From an uncultured Candidatus Saccharibacteria bacterium (GTDB lineage: Bacteria; Patescibacteriota; Saccharimonadia; Saccharimonadales; Saccharimonadaceae): 64,000 nucleotides of DNA. The notes beneath the pieces were generated by a model, which searched no databases, was not told where the DNA came from, and saw only the letters and a program-made list of their open reading frames with translations. The DNA lies in the NCBI GenBank assembly GCA_948944455.1, contig CARBES010000001.1, positions 1 through 64,000 of the forward strand. The letters are read 5' to 3'. The number at the start of each line of letters is the position of its first letter. Within the stretch, counting starts at the first letter, position 1. Shown here in pieces: positions 34,031 to 41,185 of the stretch. Made by a program: the position numbers and the translations under genes.

Positions 34031-36271
34031 ATGGAGGCGATTTTACAGGGTTTGAACCCAGCACAAAAGGAAGCGGTCGAGACTCTGGAGGGTCCGGTAC
34101 TAGTTCTGGCTGGAGCAGGCTCAGGGAAGACGAAGGTCCTCACCCATCGCATCGCTAATCTTATTGCGCATGGCGTGCGCCCAGACCAAATCCTTGCCGT
34201 GACTTTTACAAACAAGGCCGCAAAAGAAATGCGCGTGCGCTTATGGAATCTCTTGCAACGACAGCGTGAAGATGCAACCGGTCGACGCGACCTGCTTGAG
34301 GCTACGGAAAATGCCGCTCAGGCGATCGGCGAGGCTCCGAATGGCTCGTTTATGCGCTATATGGGGACTTTTCATGGAATTTGTGTACGGATTCTTCATA
34401 TAGAATATTTGGCGGCTGGAATTGATCGAAACTTTACAATTTATGACTCTGAGGACCAGCTCACCCTTATTCGTCGTATTATGCGCGAAATGAATGTTGC
34501 GAACGATAAGACGTTGACGCCAAAAAATGCGCACGGTATGATTAGTCATTACCAAAATCTCGGTATGAGTCCAGCCGATGCTCGCCGTGAAGCCTATTAT
34601 CCGAACCAGAAACGCGCGGCGGAGATTTATGAACGCTATGAACAAGAAAAGGCCGCTGCCGATGCGCTAGATTTTGACGATCTCTTGACGAAGACGGCTG
34701 ATATGTTTGAGAAAAATCCAGAAATTCGCGCGAAATGGCAGAAACGCTTCCGCCATATTCTGATTGACGAATATCAGGATACCAACGTCGTTCAGTATAA
34801 ACTAATCAAGAGTTTGGTTAATGACGAGCGAAACATCTGCGTAGTTGGGGACGACTGGCAGTCGATTTACTCTTGGCGTGGGGCGGATTTCACCAATATC
34901 CTGAACTTTGAACGGGATTTCCCGGGTGCAAAAGTTGTGAAATTGGAGCAGAATTATCGTAGCACTGGTAATATTCTCGCCGCTTCGCAAAAAATCATCA
35001 ATCAAAACAAAACCCGCACCAGCAAGACTCTTTTCACCGAAGCTGGCCAGGGCGACCCAATTACGATTGAGGGTCTTATGGACGAAACTGGCGAGGCAAA
35101 CTACGTTGCGCGAATGATTACGAAATTCCGGACTGCTCAACAGTATAAGAGCTATAGTGACTTTGCGGTTCTTTATCGTACTAATGCGCAGTCGTATGCT
35201 TTCGAGAAGGCCTTTATGACGGCACGTATCCCTTATAAGATCATTGGTGGCGTGCGCTTCTATGACCGGAAAGAAGTGAAGGATGTACTGGCGATTCTAA
35301 AACTAATCGTGAACCCGAACGATCGTGTTAGCTTGGAACGGGTGGTAAAAAATGTTTTATCTGGTGTTGGTCCGGCTTCACTCGAGAAGTTGTTTGGTTA
35401 TCTAACTGAACACCCAGAAGAAAATTTGGCTCATCTTGATGGTCTACTCGGTACCAGCCTTTTGCCACCGCGCGCGCGTAATAGCCTTGCGCGGGTATCG
35501 AACTTTCTCAAGGATATGCGTAACGCTGAAGGGGACGACGACGGGGTACCGGGGTTAGTGCGCGAGATAGCAGAAAACGGACCCGGTACCGTAACAGCGA
35601 TTCCTGCGGTCGAGATTATCGAGAAAATTGTCAAGTACTTTGATTTTGCAACTCTGCTGCGAAGCGATACTCCAGACGGTGAGGAAAGAATGGGGAACCT
35701 TGAAGTGCTCGCCTCGAACGCCAGCGTATATGAAACGCTTGAGGATTTTTTGGCCGATGCGGCGTTGCTTAGCTCGGCCGACGAAAGTGCGGGCGATAAT
35801 GTGGTCTCGCTAATGACTTTACATGCAGCTAAAGGCCTCGAATTTCCGGTGGTTTTCATGGTGGGGATGGAAGACGGGCTGTTTCCAAGTAGTCGAGCGG
35901 ATAATTCTGAGGAAGAGCTCGAAGAAGAACGTCGGCTCGCCTATGTTGGTATGACGCGCGCGATGAAAGATCTTTTCTTGACCTTTGCGGGGTCGCGCTA
36001 TGCTTTTGGCGGGCGGACCTATAATGCGCCTTCGCGCTTCCTCCTAGAACTAGGATATAATCCGTATGGTTCAGGCGCGTTTGGTGAATCTGGTGTTTAC
36101 GAAGTAGGTATAAGCGAACCTGGAGCAAGCTTTGGTATTCTTGGTGGAGACCCGGACGGGGAATTTGGTGGGTCGATACCTAACAGTGCGACTAAAGATG
36201 ACGCTGATTTTGGTGGGTTTAGTGACGATTTTGACCCATTCCCGGATGATGTGCCAGTTTACGAAGGCTAG
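34031..36271 (+). CDS. pcrA: UvrD/PcrA-type DNA helicase
   Basis: 746 residues, superfamily 1A 3'-5' helicase for excision repair and replication-fork maintenance. Seen: motif Q/I (LNPAQKEAV; AGAGSGKT near residue 29), motif Ia (VTFTNKAAKEMR), II (LIDEYQDTN near 246), III (GDDWQSIYSWRGAD), IV (LEQNYRST), V/VI (LMTLHAAKGLEFPVVF near 596; EEERRLAYVGMTRA near 637). The Gly/Asp-rich C-terminal tail is probably disordered. The ATG is 8 nt after TACAAT, so it is near-leaderless. Confidence 0.95.
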   Translation: MEAILQGLNPAQKEAVETLEGPVLVLAGAGSGKTKVLTHRIANLIAHGVRPDQILAVTFTNKAAKEMRVRLWNLLQRQREDATGRRDLLEATENAAQAIGEAPNGSFMRYMGTFHGICVRILHIEYLAAGIDRNFTIYDSEDQLTLIRRIMREMNVANDKTLTPKNAHGMISHYQNLGMSPADARREAYYPNQKRAAEIYERYEQEKAAADALDFDDLLTKTADMFEKNPEIRAKWQKRFRHILIDEYQDTNVVQYKLIKSLVNDERNICVVGDDWQSIYSWRGADFTNILNFERDFPGAKVVKLEQNYRSTGNILAASQKIINQNKTRTSKTLFTEAGQGDPITIEGLMDETGEANYVARMITKFRTAQQYKSYSDFAVLYRTNAQSYAFEKAFMTARIPYKIIGGVRFYDRKEVKDVLAILKLIVNPNDRVSLERVVKNVLSGVGPASLEKLFGYLTEHPEENLAHLDGLLGTSLLPPRARNSLARVSNFLKDMRNAEGDDDGVPGLVREIAENGPGTVTAIPAVEIIEKIVKYFDFATLLRSDTPDGEERMGNLEVLASNASVYETLEDFLADAALLSSADESAGDNVVSLMTLHAAKGLEFPVVFMVGMEDGLFPSSRADNSEEELEEERRLAYVGMTRAMKDLFLTFAGSRYAFGGRTYNAPSRFLLELGYNPYGSGAFGESGVYEVGISEPGASFGILGGDPDGEFGGSIPNSATKDDADFGGFSDDFDPFPDDVPVYEG

Positions 36272-36272
36272 A

Positions 36273-36301
36273 TTGACTTTTTTGCCAATCTGTGCTACAA
36301 T
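36273..36301 (+). promoter_or_regulatory. Promoter with long structured leader
   Basis: TTGACT (36273-36278), spacer 17, TACAAT (36296-36301). A leader of about 140 nt follows with GGGG-TCTA-CCCC first and then ACTATC/GATAGT. AAGGAGA precedes the ATG at 36450. Confidence 0.7.
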
Positions 36302-36449
36302 GAAAAGATGGGGTCTACCCCTAGAATATTACGAAGTTGATAGGTTCTTTCTTGTCAGATTTCGTAGGCGGCGTTATTACTATCGGGCTAGATAGTCGTA
36401 ATGCTGTCTATGATAAGACGGCAAAAATTCGTCAAAAGGAGAGAACGCA

Positions 36450-37208
36450 ATGTACCGAAGACCTAGTTTAGCTGAAGCTCGCTACACCCTTGGGGACTCC
36501 TCTATATGGGAGGAAAACGGAGTTTTCTGGAGGGAGTTTTCTAGGGACCTCAGAATTTCCTTTCCTACCTCTATTCCGCTTGATCAGGACCATAATCTGG
36601 TCTGGCCGAGCCATACGCTAGATAGTCAGACCGAACCGAAGCTTAGCGAATATCTAAAGCTATATCCCGGTGCAGAAACAGTCATAGTGACCTCTGGCAG
36701 CTTTGATGGACAGAATTTCCATCTAACAACTCCGCGCGACTGTGAGCATGTGATGCTTCGCGTGACGCTGATTAGTAGCATTATCAGCGCGTACCAAACC
36801 TTGGATGGCGAGTTCGCTCAGCGGTATGGTGCGCTCTGGTATTACGCCGATCCGGGCGGCTATGAGCTCGACAAATTCTACAATGCGACCGATTTCTGGA
36901 TTCTGCCAACTCCAGAGGCATTGCGTCCGATGCTTAATCAGCAGGCTGATAAATTCTCTGAAGATATGCGCGCGGCTGATGAAATTTGGAGTAACTATGC
37001 TCGCAATAAGCACGAAATCCGTCACCAGATCGAAGCGGAAATTTCGCCCTTTCTGGAATCTGGAGAATGGGGTTGGTTCCCGCACGAGGATGAGGCTACG
37101 CTCTACTATTTGGGGGCCGACGGCGATGGTGAGGTTCTGGAGCTAATGTACACGGATGCGGCCTTATCGAGAATCAGGCACCTGGTTCAGGTTGCCAAGA
37201 AGCCATAA
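36450..37208 (+). CDS. Soluble protein, unknown
   Basis: 252 residues, Trp/Tyr- and Glu/Asp-rich, without membrane helix or signal peptide. Recognisable only as a mixed alpha/beta soluble protein; segments such as GSFDGQNFHLTTP and ALWYYADPGG are not diagnostic. It belongs to the group of genes with leadered promoters and Shine-Dalgarno sites. The start is fixed by AAGGAGA 9 nt upstream. Confidence 0.65.
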   Translation: MYRRPSLAEARYTLGDSSIWEENGVFWREFSRDLRISFPTSIPLDQDHNLVWPSHTLDSQTEPKLSEYLKLYPGAETVIVTSGSFDGQNFHLTTPRDCEHVMLRVTLISSIISAYQTLDGEFAQRYGALWYYADPGGYELDKFYNATDFWILPTPEALRPMLNQQADKFSEDMRAADEIWSNYARNKHEIRHQIEAEISPFLESGEWGWFPHEDEATLYYLGADGDGEVLELMYTDAALSRIRHLVQVAKKP

Positions 37209-37230
37209 GATCACTGACCTATCAACCGTA

Positions 37231-37254
37231 TACCCCCGGCTTTGGCCGGGGGTA
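37231..37254 (+). terminator. Hairpin after 36450-37208
   Basis: TACCCCCGGC / GCCGGGGGTA, a 10-bp perfect stem. No clear T run follows. Confidence 0.65.
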
Positions 37255-37306
37255 ACTTCGAGGAATTTTCAGTTTTAATATAGTTGTGCTATAATATAAA
37301 GTAGGA

Positions 37307-38359
37307 ATGATGAAATTGCATTTCCGTTTTCGAGATTTTTGCTGTGCCGCGCTGTTGGCAGTGCTGGGTTTCTTTTTGACGCTTAGTTGCCTGAATGGCT
37401 TGATGAGCCTGCACGGTGATGTTTACGCCGAAGACGAATCTAGCTCGGTTAATCTTGATGATGATGCAGAACATTTTGTAACGATTTACGACCAAGGTTC
37501 AATCCGGACTGTAAAAACCGTTCGAGCGACAGTAGCAGAAGTGCTTGAGCGTTCGGATATCGTTTTGGCTGAAACTGATATCGTCAATCCGAGCCTTGAA
37601 ACAGAGATTACCAGTGATTACAATATTAATATCTATCGCGCGCGCCCGGCTATCGTGATTGATGGGGCATTGCGACGGTACGTTATGACGGCGAGTTTCG
37701 ACCCGAAGCAAATCGCGATTGAGGCTGGCCTGACGGTTTATGATGGCGACGAAGTAAAACCAGAAGTGAATCAAAACTTTCTTGAAACTGGTGCTGCCTC
37801 AACTTACCGAATTGAGCGAAACGGGGGCCGCCAGCTAACAGTTGAAGAGGTTTTGCCGTATACGACCGAAACGCGCTATGATTATACTCGGCCAAAGGGC
37901 GAAACTACTCTAGAACAGGCCGGAGAGGATGGCCGTCGAGTTAGTGTTTATCAAATCCAATTTGAAGATAACGTAGAAGTTTCGCGCGAGCTAATTTCCG
38001 AGAACGTCGTGGTTGAACCGGTGTCAGAGATTATCGTAGTCGGCGCAAAGCTTTCAATTCCGCCCGAACGTGAACGGTGTGCGAATTGGGTGCGCGAAGC
38101 CGGCGTCGCCGAAGAAAATATCGAAGTGGCACTAGAACTAATTTATCGCGAATCGAGCTGTCGCGTTGACGCTACGAATGCTTCGTCGGGAGCTTATGGT
38201 ATTCCGCAATCGTTGCCTGGAAACAAGATGGCTGCCTTTGGTGATGACTGGCAGACTAATCCGATCACGCAGATCCGTTGGATGGAACATTATGTCACTA
38301 ATCGTTACGGTGGTTGGCATCAGGCAATGAACTGGTGGTGGGAGCATGGATGGTATTAA
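37307..38359 (+). CDS. Secreted G5/DUF348 protein with transglycosylase-like C-terminus
   Basis: 350 residues. The N-terminal membrane segment (about 12-35) is probably a signal peptide or anchor. Two DUF348-type repeats follow (VKTVRATVAEVLERSDIVL near residue 65; KQIAIEAGLTVYDGDEVKP near 130). A G5-like domain spans about 155-245 (ENVVVEPVSEIIVVGAK). The last 95 residues (YRESSCRVDATNASSGAYGI...NRYGGWHQAMNWW) have the E-S-x-x and GAYGIPQ pattern of lysozyme-like transglycosylases. The domain order resembles YabE/Rpf cell-wall proteins, so a role in peptidoglycan remodelling is likely. Its end overlaps rsmA by 10 nt. Confidence 0.85.
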   Translation: MMKLHFRFRDFCCAALLAVLGFFLTLSCLNGLMSLHGDVYAEDESSSVNLDDDAEHFVTIYDQGSIRTVKTVRATVAEVLERSDIVLAETDIVNPSLETEITSDYNINIYRARPAIVIDGALRRYVMTASFDPKQIAIEAGLTVYDGDEVKPEVNQNFLETGAASTYRIERNGGRQLTVEEVLPYTTETRYDYTRPKGETTLEQAGEDGRRVSVYQIQFEDNVEVSRELISENVVVEPVSEIIVVGAKLSIPPERERCANWVREAGVAEENIEVALELIYRESSCRVDATNASSGAYGIPQSLPGNKMAAFGDDWQTNPITQIRWMEHYVTNRYGGWHQAMNWWWEHGWY

Positions 38360-39111
38360 AGAACAAGAAGTCTCTTGGCCAGCATTGGCTTAAAAACCGT
38401 GCAGTCCTCGATGAAATTGCTGATCTAGCGCTTACCTCAGACGTAGACCTTTGCTTAGAGATTGGCCCTGGTCTTGGTACGCTTACTTCTAGTCTACTTA
38501 AGCGTTTTGAAAAAGTTATAGCGATTGAATATGATGATGACTTAGCGCGTAAGCTTCCGGGATCCTTTCCTGGTAAAAATCTTGACGTAGTAAACGAGGA
38601 TATTTTGCGGGCAGAGATTGGTAATTTGGCTGGTGGTCAGTCCTACGCTGTGGCGGGGAATATCCCATACTATATTACTTCACCAATCATCCGCAAGTTG
38701 CTAGAAACTCAGCCGACCGCAAGAAAAATCGTACTTCTAATTCAAAAGGAAGTGGCTGAGCGTCTAGCGGCGGAACCAGGGGACTATAATTTGCTTGCCC
38801 TTTTTACGCAAAATCTTGCTGAGGTTGAACTGGGTCCGGTCGTAAAGGCAGAAGAGTTTACCCCTCCGCCAAAAGTCGATAGCCAAGTAGTTGTTTTGAC
38901 GCCGCTAGCCGAACCGCAAGTCGATCTGAAGTGTCTCGAACTAGCGAAGCGTGGTTTCTCGAGTCCGCGCAAAAAGTTAGCCGCCAATTTGTCAGGAGGG
39001 CAACGGTCGAAAGCTGATTGGCAAGAAATCTTACGCCAGAATAGTATTAATCCAGATGCTCGTGCCGAGGATCTTAGTCTTTGGGATTGGGAGACACTAA
39101 GCAGCATCTAG
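38350..39111 (+). CDS. rsmA: 16S rRNA dimethyladenosine transferase
   Basis: 253 residues. Dimethylates two adjacent adenines near the 3' end of 16S rRNA (KsgA). Seen: KKSLGQHWLKN at the N terminus, the SAM motif CLEIGPGLGTLT near residue 34, motif IV GNIPYYITSPII near 104, and the C-terminal FTPPPKVDSQVV region. The frame is open upstream, but this ATG lies 5 nt after GGGAG and matches the family start. It overlaps the upstream G5 gene, and in some genomes yabE-like and ksgA genes are neighbours. Its TAG stop is the first triplet of the sequence shared by cassette ends. Confidence 0.95.
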   Translation: MVLKNKKSLGQHWLKNRAVLDEIADLALTSDVDLCLEIGPGLGTLTSSLLKRFEKVIAIEYDDDLARKLPGSFPGKNLDVVNEDILRAEIGNLAGGQSYAVAGNIPYYITSPIIRKLLETQPTARKIVLLIQKEVAERLAAEPGDYNLLALFTQNLAEVELGPVVKAEEFTPPPKVDSQVVVLTPLAEPQVDLKCLELAKRGFSSPRKKLAANLSGGQRSKADWQEILRQNSINPDARAEDLSLWDWETLSSI

Positions 39112-39141
39112 CTTAACCTTCTCCATCCTCCCTTGATTACT

Positions 39142-39369
39142 CTATATGGCTAGACAACGGAGGGAGAAACCATAGTGACGAGCATTATATGAGCTAGGTT
39201 CTGTTTTATCCTTATTGACATCTAGATGCCGGACTAGAAGAACTTGACTAGAAACATACCCCTGTCTGCTCCAATATTCACCATAACTTCCTGTATTCCA
39301 TAAGGCATACAACCACAGTCCGTCCTTACTTTGGGTCTTTATCATAAAGGTGGCTCCGCTGCGGACGAA
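39142..39369 (-). pseudogene. Silent C-terminal fragment, cassette 4 left arm
   Basis: 75 residues from FVRSG to GFSLRCLAI and a stop made by a 2-nt insertion in the end repeat (CTATATGG for CTATGG). It has a FISUMP-typical GSYGEYWSRQGY stretch. An internal ATG exists (ORF from 39345) without an RBS. Confidence 0.8.
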
Positions 39370-39403
39370 GATGTTGGCAGTCTATTAGCGTTGGTTCATA
39401 TTC

Positions 39404-39595
39404 TTCGTCCGCAGCGGGTATGCAGGATTTGCAGAAGATTACCAGGCTACCTCTGGAACAGCCACTATCGTATGGGAAAAAGATGCCAACATAGTAACTA
39501 TGGCTTACTATCTGTATTTTAACCTATCGTTCGTAGCCAGCCATGCTAATAGCCGAAGTTCTGGCTTCTCCCTCCGTTGTCTAGCCATAGAGTAA
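39404..39595 (+). pseudogene. Silent C-terminal fragment, cassette 4 right arm
   Basis: 63 residues from FVRSG to GFSLRCLAIE and TAA. It has an AYYLYFNLSF strand like that of cassette 1 (GLYFSV) but an otherwise different middle. A TAG in the spacer closes the frame upstream. Confidence 0.8.
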
Positions 39596-39731
39596 TATCA
39601 AGGGAGGATGAAGAAATAAGGAAAAAGCGGAAAGACAATTTATACTTTAAGGTAAGTTCTTATCTTGAAGCGTGACTTATAGGGAGTTTTCCTTATCGCT
39701 CGCACCATATCTGTGCTATAATTAATGTATT

Positions 39732-41147
39732 ATGTCGAAAACTTATCTATGTACAGCAATCCCTTATGTCAACGGTAACCCGCATATTGGTCATGCTATG
39801 GACTATCTACTAGCCGATGTCTATGCTCGATTTTGCCGCATGATGGGCGATGAAGTACGGTTCCAGGTTGGCACCGATGAGCATGGCAATAAAGTTTTTA
39901 GCACCGCTCAAAAGAATGGTGTTTCGGTTGACGATTATGTTCAAATGAATTCGGATAAATTCCACAAGTTTATTAAACAACTTGATATTTCTTATACGGA
40001 CTTTATTCGTACTACTGATCCGGAACATGTTCGTCGTTGCCAGGAGATTTGGAAAAGGTTGGAGAACCATATTTACTCGGCTGAGTATGAAGGTTGGTAT
40101 TGTGAAGGTTGTGAACGTTTTGTGACGGCGAAAGAATGTGAAGAGAACCACGGCGTTTGCCCCGATCATCAAAAACCGTACCAACAGCTTTCGGAACGAA
40201 ATTATTATCTTCGCATTGCTGACTTTAAGGATAAAATTCGCGACCAGATTGAGAAAGATACAATGCAAATTTTGCCCGAGTTTCGTAAGCAGGAAGTTTT
40301 GCAACTTCTCGCTGATGCGCCGGATATTTCGATTTCGCGCCCGCGCGGTCAGCTTTCTTGGGGTGTTCCGGTGCCGGGCGATGATGATCAGATCATGTAC
40401 GTCTGGATCGATGCGCTTTCTAACTATATCACGGTATTGGGCTATCCCGACCAAGATATCTCAACCTATTGGCCTGCGCAGGCACAGTTTATTGGCAAAG
40501 ATATCTTGCGGTTCCATGCAATCACTTGGCCAGCGATTTTGCTCGGTCTTGGCTTGCTTCTGCCGAAGCATTTGGTAACTCATGGTTATATTCTCGCGGA
40601 TGGCCAGAAGATGAGCAAGAGTATTGGTAACGTTGTTGATCCGATTGAGGTTCTTGATAAGCATGGACTAGATGCCTTTCGCTACTATTTCCTACGACAC
40701 GTGGACACTTTTACCGACGCAGATTTTACTTGGGAAAAATTTGAGAATGCCTACAATAATGAGCTGGCGAATGATCTTGGCAACCTTGTTCAGCGCCTCG
40801 CTACGCTCTGCAAAAAGAATGGCATACGCGGTGCCATAAACCCGACCGGCGAAGATAAGAAATATATCAAGCTAATGCAGAATTTCGAATTTTCCAGAGC
40901 TTTCGATTACGCCTGGACAAAGGTACAAGCTCTGAATAAGTCTATTGATAAACAAAAACCTTGGGAACTTGCAAAAACTGGCGAGACAGAAAGACTGCAT
41001 CAAGTACTTGAGAAATTAGTGTGTGATCTCCTTGTGGCGAACCAGCTACTTACACCATTCTTACCAACGGCGACTGAGAAAATCTATTCCATCTTTACGG
41101 CACCCGATATCGCACCGCCAGAAACTCCGCTTTTCCCCAAAAACTAA
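39732..41147 (+). CDS. metG: Methionyl-tRNA synthetase, short form
   Basis: 471 residues, class I enzyme. Seen: PYVNGNPHIGHAM with the HIGH signature (residues 11-23), the zinc/connective region (CEGCERF...CPDHQK), GYILADGQKMSKSIGN with KMSKS near 300, and an alpha-helical anticodon domain. It ends without the C-terminal EMAP/Trbp111-like dimerisation domain of longer MetRS, a normal variant. Leaderless-type start: TATAAT about 9 nt upstream. Confidence 0.95.
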   Translation: MSKTYLCTAIPYVNGNPHIGHAMDYLLADVYARFCRMMGDEVRFQVGTDEHGNKVFSTAQKNGVSVDDYVQMNSDKFHKFIKQLDISYTDFIRTTDPEHVRRCQEIWKRLENHIYSAEYEGWYCEGCERFVTAKECEENHGVCPDHQKPYQQLSERNYYLRIADFKDKIRDQIEKDTMQILPEFRKQEVLQLLADAPDISISRPRGQLSWGVPVPGDDDQIMYVWIDALSNYITVLGYPDQDISTYWPAQAQFIGKDILRFHAITWPAILLGLGLLLPKHLVTHGYILADGQKMSKSIGNVVDPIEVLDKHGLDAFRYYFLRHVDTFTDADFTWEKFENAYNNELANDLGNLVQRLATLCKKNGIRGAINPTGEDKKYIKLMQNFEFSRAFDYAWTKVQALNKSIDKQKPWELAKTGETERLHQVLEKLVCDLLVANQLLTPFLPTATEKIYSIFTAPDIAPPETPLFPKN

Positions 41148-41156
41148 TATCTTTGT

Positions 41157-41181
41157 AAGGCTAGCCACTGAGGCTAGCCTT
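41157..41181. terminator. Convergent terminator metG / LTA-synthase-like gene
   Basis: AAGGCTAGCC-ACTGA-GGCTAGCCTT. It sits between convergent genes and could serve both. Confidence 0.75.
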
Positions 41182-41185
41182 CTTG

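Larger units (their letters stand above)
39109..39615. repeat. Silent two-arm cassette 4
   Basis: Terminal inverted repeats at about 39119-39166 and 39568-39615. Central inverted repeat at 39356-39371 and 39402-39417 with a 30-nt spacer that differs from cassette 1 at only a few positions. The arms read outward. The left edge begins exactly at the rsmA stop codon. Confidence 0.85.

Noticed and set aside
8714..39615. The cassette repeats as a CRISPR array or an insertion sequence
   Set aside because: Repeats are inverted and scattered, not tandem with uniform spacers, and there is no transposase or cas gene in or next to them. The conserved ends are coding (SLRCLAIE), and the interior keeps an open frame.
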